From positions 62,001 to 126,000 of the forward strand of contig NZ_JACJQO010000010.1 in assembly GCF_014696715.1 (NCBI RefSeq): 64,000 nt of DNA, given 5' to 3'. The position numbers and the translations under genes are program-made. The notes under the pieces are model-generated. The model was not told the DNA's origin, did not search any database, and saw only the letters and a list, made by a program, of their open reading frames with translations. Origin of the DNA: Pseudanabaena sp. FACHB-2040. GTDB lineage: Bacteria; Cyanobacteriota; Cyanobacteriia; Phormidesmidales; Phormidesmidaceae. Shown piece after piece: positions 39,542 through 48,263 of this stretch (position 1 is the first letter of the stretch; each line of letters begins with the position of its first letter).

Positions 39542-40180
39542 ATGGCAGAGCGGTTCCGGCAGGCGATCTGGCGTACATACTCAGCAGCAGGCTGTCGTTG
39601 GCTGCTAGTGCTGGGCATTTTAGTGTGGGGAGTCGGCGAACTGAGCCGTTACGCCGAGTGGGGGGTTGCCGATGAGCTTGCTGTTCAACCTGCCCCTGCC
39701 CAGCCAAAACCTTGGCAGGGGGCTTCGTTTCCAGTAGAAAACTTTGCGGCCTATACCTCCCCCTTTGGCTACCGCCAGCATCCTTACGGCGGCTACCGCT
39801 TTCACTATGGCCTTGATGTTGCGGCCCCCTTAGGCAGCTACATCCGCAGCTGGTGGGATGGCACCATTATTGAAGTTTCTGATGACACTGCCTGCGGTAC
39901 CTCCGCCATTGTCAAGTCAGGAGACTGGCTCCATATCTATTGTCATATGCAGGGCCATATCGTGTGGGAAGTCGATGGCGATCGCGTTTTGGTAGACCGC
40001 CAGGGCGGCATCGAAATTCAGCAGGGCGCTAAGGTTAGAGCCGGGCAGCAGATTGGCCGTGTCGGCATGACCGGCAGCACCACTGGGCCGCACCTCCACT
40101 GGGGCCTGAAATACAAAGGCACCTGGATTGATCCAGCGCGGGTGCTCCAGGCCATGATCACCGAGCAGTCCTCCCCGTAG
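39542..40180 (+). CDS. M23 family metallopeptidase, exported
   Basis: A 212-aa LytM/peptidase_M23 protein. An N-terminal hydrophobic segment (WLLVLGILVWGVGELS) anchors or exports it. The zinc ligands are in FHYGLDVAAP (H and D) and TGPHLHWGLK (HxH), the usual M23 arrangement, so cell-wall endopeptidase activity is likely. Cys in TACGTSA and a nearby Cys (IYCHMQGH) might form a disulphide. The next gene starts about 80 nt downstream in the same direction. Confidence 0.9.
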   Translation: MAERFRQAIWRTYSAAGCRWLLVLGILVWGVGELSRYAEWGVADELAVQPAPAQPKPWQGASFPVENFAAYTSPFGYRQHPYGGYRFHYGLDVAAPLGSYIRSWWDGTIIEVSDDTACGTSAIVKSGDWLHIYCHMQGHIVWEVDGDRVLVDRQGGIEIQQGAKVRAGQQIGRVGMTGSTTGPHLHWGLKYKGTWIDPARVLQAMITEQSSP

Positions 40181-40262
40181 GAGAAATCCGTTGTGGTGGC
40201 AACAGTCCTATCCCAAAAATTTCTTCTATGCTGGTCTGCATATCCCTAGCTTGCCTGAACTG

Positions 40263-41588
40263 ATGATGTCTCCTCAGACCGTCTTGCCGGATCTCAACGC
40301 CTTCTGGATGCCCTTTACCGCCAACCGCCAGTTTAAGACCCATCCCCGCATGCTGGTGGCGGCGAAGGACATGCACTTCACTAGCCACGATGGCCGCCAG
40401 ATTCTCGATGGCACGGCTGGGCTGTGGTGTGTCAATGCTGGGCACTGCCGTCCGCGCATCGTAGAGGCAATTCAGCAGCAGGCGGCGGTGCTAGATTTTG
40501 CCCCGACCTTTCAGATGGGTCACCCCGGTCCCTTTGAACTGGCCGATCGCCTAGCCCAAATTGCCCCCGCCGGGATGAATCATGTCTTTTTTGCCAGCTC
40601 TGGTTCTGAGGCTGTAGATTCGGCCCTTAAAATTGCCCTGGCCTATCACCGGGTTAAAGGAGAGGGCACCCGCCAGCGCCTGATTGGCCGGGAGCGCGGC
40701 TACCACGGAGTGGGTTTTGGCGGCATTTCGGTGGGCGGCATTGGCCCCAACCGCAAGCTATATGGCAGCTTGATTCCGGGCGTTGACCATCTGCCGCATA
40801 CTCACAATTTGGAGCACAACAGCTTTAGCCGAGGCGTTCCGGCTTGGGGAGCGCATCTGGCAGACGAGCTAGAGAACTTGGTCAAGCTCCACGACCCCTC
40901 CAATATTGCTGCGGTGATCATAGAGCCTGTGGCAGGTTCCACCGGGGTGCTAGTGCCGCCGGTTGGCTATCTAGAGCGGCTGCGAGAACTCTGCACCCAA
41001 TACGGCATTCTGCTGATTTTTGATGAGGTGATTACGGGGTTTGGTCGTTTGGGAACGCCCTTTGCCGCCGACTACTTTGGGGTGGTGCCTGATCTAATCA
41101 CGGTTGCTAAAGGCATCAGTAACGGCACGGTGCCGATGGGAGCCGTTTTTGTGCGGGACGAAATTCATGAAGCGTTTATGCATGGCCCTGACAACGCCAT
41201 TGAACTGCCCCACGGCTATACCTATTCAGGCCATCCTCTAGCTTGTGCGGCGGCGCTGGCGACCCTCGACACGTACCAGGAGGAAGGGCTGTTTGAAAAT
41301 GCCCGTAACTTGGCTCCCTACTGGGAAGAGGCTGTTCACTCTCTCAAGGCCGTTCCGGGCGTTATTGATCTGCGTAACTTGGGCATTGTGGCTGGCATTG
41401 AGCTAGAGCCAATTTCGGGTCAACCTACCGCCCGCGCCTTTGATATTTTTCTCAAGTGCTACGAGCGAGGTCTGCTGATCCGCACGACTGGAGACATCAT
41501 TGCCCTGTCGCCGCCGCTGATGCTGCAGAAGCAGCACATTGATGAGATGTTTGGCATCCTCACTGATGTGCTTAAGGAAAGCGCTTAG
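40263..41588 (+). CDS. Omega-amino acid--pyruvate aminotransferase-like
   Basis: Class III PLP-dependent aminotransferase, about 441 aa. It opens with LNAFWMPFTANRQFKTHPRML, has ASSGSEAVDSALKIAL, FDEVITGFGRLG and the PLP-lysine block VAKGISNGTVPMGAV. The N-terminal WMPFTANRQFK signature points to beta-alanine/omega-amino acid:pyruvate transaminases. It would deaminate an omega-amino acid or polyamine breakdown product. The start is one of two ATGs at 40263/40266, after a long open frame from 40191. Its end overlaps the convergent DUF3598 gene by 4 bp. Confidence 0.9.
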   Translation: MMSPQTVLPDLNAFWMPFTANRQFKTHPRMLVAAKDMHFTSHDGRQILDGTAGLWCVNAGHCRPRIVEAIQQQAAVLDFAPTFQMGHPGPFELADRLAQIAPAGMNHVFFASSGSEAVDSALKIALAYHRVKGEGTRQRLIGRERGYHGVGFGGISVGGIGPNRKLYGSLIPGVDHLPHTHNLEHNSFSRGVPAWGAHLADELENLVKLHDPSNIAAVIIEPVAGSTGVLVPPVGYLERLRELCTQYGILLIFDEVITGFGRLGTPFAADYFGVVPDLITVAKGISNGTVPMGAVFVRDEIHEAFMHGPDNAIELPHGYTYSGHPLACAAALATLDTYQEEGLFENARNLAPYWEEAVHSLKAVPGVIDLRNLGIVAGIELEPISGQPTARAFDIFLKCYERGLLIRTTGDIIALSPPLMLQKQHIDEMFGILTDVLKESA

Positions 41589-42409
41589 GCGACCTTGCGC
41601 TCGGTCACTAAGGTGAGGCTGACCCAGGTGCCCTGGCTGCTGTAGGCCCGAATGAGCCGCTGCCGCAGGTCGGGCTGAATGAGCCAGCCTGCTTCGAGAA
41701 ACAGGGGCTTGCCAGCCTCGATTTGGGTTGGGTAGGTTGCAGAGGCTCCATCGGGCAACATCAGAACGGTTACAGGCTGGCTACCCTGGTCAAACTGCAG
41801 CGCGTTCTCTCTGATGCGCCCTAGGGACTGAATGGGGGGAGCTTGCCCAAACTGAAGGGTTTGCTGAATCTGATCACTGCCGGCTGGCTGAATCTCTAGG
41901 CGGGTGCTGGTTCTGTCTTCGGGCTGCCAGTCGGGATACACGCTGACGGCCTCTCCCTCCCAGGTGCCCAGCAGCTGATCGACGGTTACAGGTGGGCGGG
42001 ACTGTGGCTGAGTGCCCTGAAGGTATTCTCGAATCAGGGTGAGGCTGCTGAGGGTGCGCTCGCCCTTGAAAATTTCCACCAGCCGCAGCCTTTCTTGACC
42101 CTGGATCAGGCCCAGCTCAGCGCCAAAATCGCCGAAGGGGCTCCATTGGATTGATCCCTGGGAAAAGGCCCCATCTTCGCAAAACAAAACGCCTTTACCC
42201 AGCGAGCGATACTCCAGCACCGTTTCTTGAGGGGGGCCGCCAGGGGGTCTTTTACGGATCTCCTGCCGCATCATCTGGCCCTGATCCTGGGGGATGAGCG
42301 CTATTTCGGTAGGGGTGTCGCTGAGCTGTTCCCCGGTTGGCGAGAGCTGGGTGAAAGAGCCTATCCAGGTACCTGTGTTTTTGAGCAGCCGTTCCCACTG
42401 AGAAGCCAT
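41585..42409 (-). CDS. DUF3598 family protein
   Basis: A 274-aa cyanobacterial DUF3598 protein, predicted to be a lipocalin-like double beta-barrel. It begins MASQWERLLKNTGTWIGSFT and contains GVLFCEDGAFSQGSIQWSPF and LLGTWEGEAVSVYPDWQPED, the paired signature with which each half starts. No catalytic residues are known. Its stop overlaps the end of the aminotransferase. It lies just downstream of the ABC permease genes (22-nt gap) and could be the last gene of that unit or separate. Confidence 0.8.
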   Translation of the reverse strand: MASQWERLLKNTGTWIGSFTQLSPTGEQLSDTPTEIALIPQDQGQMMRQEIRKRPPGGPPQETVLEYRSLGKGVLFCEDGAFSQGSIQWSPFGDFGAELGLIQGQERLRLVEIFKGERTLSSLTLIREYLQGTQPQSRPPVTVDQLLGTWEGEAVSVYPDWQPEDRTSTRLEIQPAGSDQIQQTLQFGQAPPIQSLGRIRENALQFDQGSQPVTVLMLPDGASATYPTQIEAGKPLFLEAGWLIQPDLRQRLIRAYSSQGTWVSLTLVTERKVA

Positions 42410-42431
42410 GCCATGCTGTTGTGCAACAGCT

Positions 42432-43241
42432 TTATTGTCGCTGACGGCGGGAAATTAGGGTGAAGGAGAAAAATGCGATCGCAATCACCGAAAACGAGAA
42501 CAAAGTAGTCAGCGTCCCCAGTGCATAAAGCGCAGGCGAGGTCACGTTAGTCGTCATACCGAAGATCTCCAGAGGCAGCGTGTTGTACTGGCCTGAGATC
42601 AAAGACGTGCGGGTAAACTCATCGTAGGACAGGGTAAAAGTCAACAGCCCCACCCCAATCAGGCTGGGCGCAATCAGCGGCAGCACAATGCCCCAAAACG
42701 TTTTGGCATCGTTCGCTCCCAAGTCCCGAGCCGCTTCCTCATAGGAGGGATCAAAGCGGTTGAAAATACCAATCATGATCAAAAATGCGATCGGCAGTAC
42801 CCAGGTCAAGTGGGCTCCCATCCCCGAGGTCAGCCAGTTAGTATCCCAGCCCAGTACCTGAAACATTACCCCAATGCCTAGAGAGATCAAGATGCTCGGC
42901 ACAATCAGACTAGCAATCGTTAGGTAAAAGAGCACCGTTGACCCCTTAAACCGCTGCCGAAAGGCCATACTGGCCATTACCGAGATCGCTGCCGTCAGCA
43001 CCATGATCAAGAGACCCAACAGGAGCGATCGCTGGAACGGCTCCACAAAGTTGCCCACCCGCTGCTCCTGAAACACCTGCCCTAGCCAGTAAAAACCAAA
43101 GCTCCGTACCGGAAAAGTCAGCGTGCCATCTGGCCCCTGTAGAGACAGGATAAAGATAGTGACCATCGGGCCGTAGAGAAACAGCACAAACAGCGCAAAG
43201 AAGGCAGCGAGAACGTAAAACGCAGGAGATCGCTTGGGCAT
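42432..43241 (-). CDS. ABC transporter permease, polyamine type (PotC-like)
   Basis: A 269-aa inner-membrane permease with six predicted helices. The EAA loop is EAARDLGANDAKTFWGIVLP, the coupling motif with the ATPase. It belongs to the PotC/second permease group. It is the last of four same-strand genes (ATPase, binding protein, PotB-like, PotC-like) and is 115 nt after the PotB-like gene. Confidence 0.9.
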   Translation of the reverse strand: MPKRSPAFYVLAAFFALFVLFLYGPMVTIFILSLQGPDGTLTFPVRSFGFYWLGQVFQEQRVGNFVEPFQRSLLLGLLIMVLTAAISVMASMAFRQRFKGSTVLFYLTIASLIVPSILISLGIGVMFQVLGWDTNWLTSGMGAHLTWVLPIAFLIMIGIFNRFDPSYEEAARDLGANDAKTFWGIVLPLIAPSLIGVGLLTFTLSYDEFTRTSLISGQYNTLPLEIFGMTTNVTSPALYALGTLTTLFSFSVIAIAFFSFTLISRRQRQ

Positions 43242-43356
43242 GGGAGGAAACGGCCGTTAGAAGAGTTTCGTGGGACGAGTTAGGGTTGGCGGAGCTAGGT
43301 TGTCAGAAAGTCTCAGCCTTCAGAAAACAGCTCGGATAATTCAACTAGACAGGCTG

Positions 43357-44214
43357 CTAAAGTTCCTTACGAATATCTAGCACCCGCAAAATCGAGATCA
43401 CCATCGTCAGAGTGACCAGCAGCAAAATCATGGCGTTAGCCGCCGCCAGAGGGTACTGCAAGCTGCCGATCTGAGTTTGAATCAGTTTGCCAACCGAAGC
43501 CGCCTGACCGCCCCCCATTAGCCTCACCGTAACAAACTCGCCCATCACCAAAGTGACGATGAAGATAGAGCCGATCGCAATTCCTGGAGCTGATAGCGGC
43601 AAGATGATCTCTCTAAAGGTGGCAAACCCAGAAGCGCCCATATCTTGAGCCGCTGTAACCAGATCCCGGTCAATCCGCATCAGGCTGTTGAAGATGGGAG
43701 CAATCATGAAAATGATGTAGAGGTGCACCATCCCCAGCACCACCGCAAAGTCTGAGTACAGCAGAAACTCCAACGGGCTGCTGATTAAACCATTCCCCAT
43801 CAATAGCTGGTTGACGAGTCCTTCTCTCCCCAATAGGGGCAGCCAGGAAATCATCCGAATAATGTTCGAAGTCCAAAAAGGAATGGTGCAAACCAGAAAT
43901 AGGATGATCTGCCACCGCAAATCCTTAATGTAAAACGACAGAAAATACGCCACCGGATAACCAATCAGCAGAGTAAATAGCCACACCAAAGCCACAAACT
44001 TGAAGGTATTGAGATAGGTTCTCAAGGTGACATCGGAGCTGAAAAGGCCGATGTAGTTGTCCAGGGTAAAGGCTGGGGTCATGGAGTAGCCATTAAACTC
44101 CCAGAAGCTCACAACCCCAATTAGCAAGATGGGAAAGACCAGAAACAGGAGAAAAACTAGAGACTGGGGCGTGATCAGCAGGTATGGCTTGAGAACTTTC
44201 CAAGTTTGAGACAT
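43357..44214 (-). CDS. ABC transporter permease, polyamine type (PotB-like)
   Basis: A 285-aa permease with six or so transmembrane helices. The EAA loop AAQDMGASGFATFREIILP near residue 190 is typical of the PotB/PotH family. It forms a heterodimer with the PotC-like permease. It follows the binding protein after a 287-nt gap that carries the nested inverted repeat. Confidence 0.9.
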   Translation of the reverse strand: MSQTWKVLKPYLLITPQSLVFLLFLVFPILLIGVVSFWEFNGYSMTPAFTLDNYIGLFSSDVTLRTYLNTFKFVALVWLFTLLIGYPVAYFLSFYIKDLRWQIILFLVCTIPFWTSNIIRMISWLPLLGREGLVNQLLMGNGLISSPLEFLLYSDFAVVLGMVHLYIIFMIAPIFNSLMRIDRDLVTAAQDMGASGFATFREIILPLSAPGIAIGSIFIVTLVMGEFVTVRLMGGGQAASVGKLIQTQIGSLQYPLAAANAMILLLVTLTMVISILRVLDIRKEL

Positions 44215-44373
44215 GGCTCTGGCTAATTCACGATTGGGAGAGATTAGAAACAGGTGCTCTTTTTAAGAACTTGCTCCGCTGCTTGCGCAGATACAGCGCA
44301 GCCATTGCGAACAAAGCGAAGCAATCTTGGAGAACACGCTAGGGATTCAAGCGGCTATTTAGGAAATAGCAAA

Positions 44374-44459
44374 GCTTACTGGATCCCCCCTGCTCCCCTT
44401 TTAAGGGAGTTAAAAGTTTCCTTTGTAGGGGAAATTGGGGGGATCTTTACTCAGTAAGC
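44374..44459. repeat. Nested foldback repeat in the ABC operon
   Basis: Perfect arms GATCCCCCC (44382-44390) and GGGGGGATC (44437-44445), nested in GCTTACT (44374-44380) and AGTAAGC (44453-44459), with further short arms AGCGGCT (44350-44356) and AGCCGCT (44483-44489) outside. Internally CTCCC and GGGAG pair too. The whole can fold as one long hairpin. GATCCCCCC/GGGGGGATC elements recur in many cyanobacteria. Confidence 0.8.
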
Positions 44460-44501
44460 ATGCTGAAAATGCCTTTTTAAACAGCCGCTAGATGAGCTAA
44501 T

Positions 44502-45809
44502 TTAGGCAGCGATAAACTCGTTCCACTTTTGCACCAGGTAGGTGTTTTCCTCCATAGTGGAGTTCCAGCAGACGATATTGCCAAACCGCTCGTTGAAGGA
44601 GCCGCCATCGCGAACAGCCCCAGATTTCTCTAGGGTTTTGCCGAAGGGATCAACCATGTCTTTGGCGGCAGCCTTGCCCTCGTACCAGAAGTCCCACTCC
44701 TCAGCACTCATGAACTTCTTGGCATTCTCTGGCGCGGCGCTGTAGTAGCCCTGACGACCGAGGAAAGCCCCTACCCAGCCGTCGAGCATCCAGTTGATGT
44801 ACTCGTAAGCGGCATCGAGCTGAATGCCCGACAGGTTCTTGGAGAGGCCAATGCCGCCGCCCCAGCCCCGATAACCCTCTTTAAGAGGTGCATAAACACA
44901 CTCGACGCCCTTAGACTTAACGGCAGTCACTGCTGGGGACCACATCGACTGCAGCACCACCTCACCGGAAGACATCAGGTTAACCGATTCATCAAAGGTC
45001 TTCCAGAAAGCCCGGAACTGGCCTGCCCGCTTCTGCTCCTTGAGGATGTCGGTGATCTGGTCGATCTCGGTGCGGGTCATGTTGCCTTTGTCGCCAAAGG
45101 TCATCAGCCCCAGCGACTCAGCAATCATGGCCGCATCCATAATACCGATTTGAGGGATGTCGATAATCGAGGTCTTGCCCTTAAACTCGGCATTAAAGAG
45201 TTCGCCCCAACTCTCGATCTGGCGATTGACCAGATCGGGCCGATAGCCTAGGGTATCGGCATTGTACTGAAAGGGAATCAGCGTAGCGTAATCGGTGGGA
45301 GAGGTGGCAAACTCCTTAGAGTCTGGGCCAGTCAGGTACATCACTCGATAAGGAGCTGTGCCCTGGGAGTTTTCTACAGGCATGCCGTTAAATTTGCCCT
45401 GGGTGAAGAAGGAAACGATCTTGTCGTAGTCCTTAATTCTGGAAATCTCAATCGGCTTCAAGTTGCCGGAGGGCACTACCAGAGGCAGGCTGAAATATTC
45501 CCCATCGAAGATGTCGTACTGATTGGGCTGAGTGATAGCGATTTGGTTGTTTTCCTCAGTGCTCAAAGCCCGCATTTCTAGCTTAAAGCCGAGGTCTTCC
45601 TGAGCCTTGTCTCGGATTTCGTTGATTTGAGAAACGCCCGTTCCAATTAGGCGCAGAGTGACATCTTTGGTTTGATTTGTGTTGACTTCAGGACCAGGAG
45701 CCGGGTTGTTGGGAGTGCCGCTCGGGGATGAGGCGCAGCGAGTTGCAGTCAAAAAGGCTCCAGCAGCAAGACCAGTACGGATGACGTTACGGCGGGAAAT
45801 CTTTGCCAT
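44502..45809 (-). CDS. ABC transporter substrate-binding protein, polyamine type
   Basis: A 435-aa PotD-like binding protein. The N-terminal ISRRNVIRTGLAAGAFLTATRC has a twin-arginine motif and a Cys near residue 25, so it is a Tat-exported lipoprotein candidate. The mature domain contains NQYDIFDGEYFSLPLVVPSG, PFQYNADTLGYRPDLV and FLGRQGYYSAAPENAK. It lies 57 nt downstream of the ATPase gene. Substrate: a polyamine or related cation, inferred from the operon. Confidence 0.88.
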   Translation of the reverse strand: MAKISRRNVIRTGLAAGAFLTATRCASSPSGTPNNPAPGPEVNTNQTKDVTLRLIGTGVSQINEIRDKAQEDLGFKLEMRALSTEENNQIAITQPNQYDIFDGEYFSLPLVVPSGNLKPIEISRIKDYDKIVSFFTQGKFNGMPVENSQGTAPYRVMYLTGPDSKEFATSPTDYATLIPFQYNADTLGYRPDLVNRQIESWGELFNAEFKGKTSIIDIPQIGIMDAAMIAESLGLMTFGDKGNMTRTEIDQITDILKEQKRAGQFRAFWKTFDESVNLMSSGEVVLQSMWSPAVTAVKSKGVECVYAPLKEGYRGWGGGIGLSKNLSGIQLDAAYEYINWMLDGWVGAFLGRQGYYSAAPENAKKFMSAEEWDFWYEGKAAAKDMVDPFGKTLEKSGAVRDGGSFNERFGNIVCWNSTMEENTYLVQKWNEFIAA

Positions 45810-45866
45810 GTTCTTTATAGTGGGTGAAGGGTTGAGATGAAAATCTTTTGTTGTAGAAGGGCAGAG

Positions 45867-47042
45867 TCAATGGGGCAAAAAGACGCAGTCTTCCGCAGCC
45901 CAGTCGAGCACTACGACCTGGCCTTCATTCAAGGGGTCTTGCATCCAGTCGGTGGTTCTGGCTTTGTAGAGGATTTCTATCCCGGTTTTTTCCAGAGCCA
46001 GGGATACTCGGGTGATGTAGCCCGTGAACTCGATAGCGGTAATGCGAGCCGTTACCCGATTGGTGGCAGGCATGGGGCCGGAGACTGTGGCCGCTTCTAA
46101 GGACTGCAGGTGCAGGCGGTCGGCGCGAACACAGCAGGCAGCCGTTGTTCCTGGCTGGGCAAATTCACCCCGGCAGAGCAGCGAACCTAAGCCCTCTGCC
46201 TCTACCTGAACTAGATAGCCCTGGGTGTCTTGAACCGCGCTAATAACCTGGCCGGGGAAGATGTTGTTGTCGCCTGTAAAGCGAGCCACAAACTGGGAAG
46301 TGGGCTGGGAAAAGATCTCTTGGGGCGTGCCGACCTGGTCGATGCGGCCATGATCCATAACCACAATCTGATCGGACAGGGAGTAGGCTTCATCCTGGTT
46401 ATGGGTGACCTGAATGAAGGTCATGCCAAACTGGCGCTGGAGCTTACGCAGTTCGCCCCGAGTTTTAACCCGTAAAGACTCGTCTAGAGCGCTGAGCGGT
46501 TCATCTAAGAGCAGCACTTGGGGCCGGGTGACTAAGGCCCGAGCCAGAGCCACTCGCTGCTGCTGCCCGCCGCTAAGCATTTGGGGCTTGCGCTGGGCAA
46601 ATTGAGTGAGGCCGACAAGTTCCAGCATTTCACCCACTCGCTCCCGGCGCTCAGCCTCGGGCATTTTGCGCATCTTGAGCCCAAACTCAACGTTTTGCCA
46701 AACGGTCTTGTGGGGGAAAAGGGCGTAGTTTTGAAACATCATGGCGGTGTTCCGCTGGGCAGGCGGCAGGCCGTTGATTTTGAGATCACCGATGTAGATG
46801 TCGCCACTGGTAACTTCTTCGTGCCCTGCGATCATCCGCATGGTGGTGGTTTTGCCGCAGCCACTGGGGCCTAGCAAACAGCAATAGGTTCCGGCAGGCA
46901 CATCTAGAGTCAACTCCTTGACGGCAGTTACGGGGCCATATTTTTTGGTGACCGATCGCAGGGCTACCCCTCTGGCCTCGGCAACCAGTGAATCGGGCAC
47001 TGGGCCGGTTGAGAGGCTGGAAATGACTTGTGTGTCTTGCAT
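45867..47042 (-). CDS. ABC transporter ATP-binding protein (PotA-like)
   Basis: A 391-aa ATPase for the importer. Walker A GPSGCGKTT is at about residue 60, the signature LSGGQQQRVALARAL at about 155, Walker B LLLDEPLSALDE follows, and an OB/TOBE regulatory domain fills the C-terminal 120 residues. First gene of the unit; the region upstream carries a GTA-N8-TAC dyad resembling an NtcA site, so nitrogen control is possible. Confidence 0.92.
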   Translation of the reverse strand: MQDTQVISSLSTGPVPDSLVAEARGVALRSVTKKYGPVTAVKELTLDVPAGTYCCLLGPSGCGKTTTMRMIAGHEEVTSGDIYIGDLKINGLPPAQRNTAMMFQNYALFPHKTVWQNVEFGLKMRKMPEAERRERVGEMLELVGLTQFAQRKPQMLSGGQQQRVALARALVTRPQVLLLDEPLSALDESLRVKTRGELRKLQRQFGMTFIQVTHNQDEAYSLSDQIVVMDHGRIDQVGTPQEIFSQPTSQFVARFTGDNNIFPGQVISAVQDTQGYLVQVEAEGLGSLLCRGEFAQPGTTAACCVRADRLHLQSLEAATVSGPMPATNRVTARITAIEFTGYITRVSLALEKTGIEILYKARTTDWMQDPLNEGQVVVLDWAAEDCVFLPH

Positions 47043-47385
47043 GATGAAGTACCAAAGGGAAAACGCTGTCTGGGAATTTCGGTTAGCTCAGTTAAAGAAT
47101 ATTTGAGCCAGAAATCGTGTCAGCGCCAGGAATCTATCTAAATGGAGTTGCTAATCGGAGAGACTAACAGCAACCTCCCTATTCAAAACCTAAGATTGAT
47201 GCCTTACTGTATTGTTGTATACAGTATGCCGAACGCCTTGCTAGTCATCTTAAATAACGCTAGATCAATGCTTTGAGTTATCAAGATTCTTTTACAAGCA
47301 GCAGTTTAAGCACATCGATATGCTTGGCAAGGTTTACTTTTTTTCAATCCAGTTTTAACCTCACCCTCGCGTTGCAATCTGTTCT
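47043..47385. promoter_or_regulatory. Divergent promoter region of the ABC operon
   Basis: Between the ATPase gene (minus) and the gamma-glutamylcyclotransferase-like gene (plus), 343 nt. It holds a palindromic site 47205-47226 (see separate entry) and AT-rich stretches. No gene was seen. Confidence 0.5.
47205..47226. promoter_or_regulatory. NtcA-like site GTA-N8-TAC in a dyad
   Basis: Arms TACTGTAT (47205-47212) and ATACAGTA (47219-47226) are perfect inverted repeats with a 6-nt centre. Inside, GTA (47209) and TAC (47220) are 8 nt apart, the NtcA consensus. Spacing to a TAN3T -10 box is not exact: TAGGTT lies 16 nt past it on the minus strand, where consensus is about 22. Confidence 0.5.
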
Positions 47386-47784
47386 ATGAGCACTTCTCTA
47401 TCTGGTTCTAAGATCATTTTTATCTGTGGTTCTGCTCTACAGGGACAGCCTGACCACGCTAATTTGCAGTCTGCTCGCTTTGTCCGAGAGGCTAAGACGG
47501 CTCCTAAGTACCGGCTCCATGCAGTGGGCAATGGCTGGCACCCTGGTATCTATGGGGTGGAAGCAGGCGGTATTTCGATTCCGGGTGAGCTGTATGAGAT
47601 GACAGCTGAGCAGTATGACTACCTGGCTAGCAATGAGCCGCCGAACATGTACCCCCATGAGGTGGATCTAGAGGATGGGGGGGTTGCGATCGCATTTCTC
47701 TACCCCCAAGCACTCATTGAAGAGCACGGCTGGCCCGACATCTCTGAGTACGGCGGATGGGCTGCCTACAAAGCGGCTACCTAG
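47386..47784 (+). CDS. Gamma-glutamylcyclotransferase-fold protein (AllophanateH_C-like)
   Basis: A 132-aa protein of the GGCT-like fold, close to the C-terminal domain of allophanate hydrolase (AtzF). Typical features are SALQGQPDHANLQSARFVRE, GISIPGELYEMTAEQYDYL and PDISEYGGWAAYKA. The C-terminal domain of AtzF is involved in urea-derived nitrogen use in other bacteria, but this is a stand-alone protein and its reaction is not established. It is divergent from the polyamine-type importer across a possible NtcA site. Confidence 0.75.
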   Translation: MSTSLSGSKIIFICGSALQGQPDHANLQSARFVREAKTAPKYRLHAVGNGWHPGIYGVEAGGISIPGELYEMTAEQYDYLASNEPPNMYPHEVDLEDGGVAIAFLYPQALIEEHGWPDISEYGGWAAYKAAT

Positions 47785-47886
47785 CACAGGTTACGCTCAG
47801 GACGGAGAGCAGTGGTTAGGCCATGCCGGCATGATGGGGCAATACCTGAAGCGCAGTGCCTCCGGGCGAGGGCTGTGAGCCGGCCT

Positions 47887-48240
47887 CTAAATGTCTAGGC
47901 AGCTGATCAGCTTATCCATGTCGGTCATGTCGCCAATTAGGCGCTGCAGCGGGGGCGGTAGCTGCTTGATGAGCGTGGGCACTGCAAAGACCTGATCCTG
48001 CTCCAGCCGCTCTGGGTCTTGGTAGATATCAACAATTTCTAGCTCATAGCGCCCCGGTAGCCGCTCTTCGCAAAGCTTTTGAATACGCTGGATGGCTCGC
48101 ATCGATCGCAAGCTGTTGCTAGCTACATACAGACGCAGCACGTATGTCTCCATTTCCTGTTTAGCTAGATAGTCTAGAACTTCCTGGTTTGGGCTCTGGT
48201 GTGAAGAGGGAGGCTGAGATTTTCGATCAAATATAGACAT
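47887..48240 (-). CDS. KaiB-like protein
   Basis: A 117-aa KaiB homologue. The thioredoxin-like core YVLRLYVASNSLRSMRAIQRI, LEIVDIYQDPERLEQDQVFAVPTLIKQLPPP (only parts quoted) matches KaiB, and the last third RLIGDMTDMDKLISCLD aligns with its switch region. An extra 30 N-terminal residues (MSIFDRKSQPPSSHQ and following) precede it. It follows the kaiC-like gene by 23 nt on the same strand. It resembles the KaiB2/KaiB3 subgroups more than the clock KaiB, a judgement from sequence and context. Confidence 0.88.
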   Translation of the reverse strand: MSIFDRKSQPPSSHQSPNQEVLDYLAKQEMETYVLRLYVASNSLRSMRAIQRIQKLCEERLPGRYELEIVDIYQDPERLEQDQVFAVPTLIKQLPPPLQRLIGDMTDMDKLISCLDI

Positions 48241-48263
48241 TGATTTCCCTGCGGGTGCTGTGG

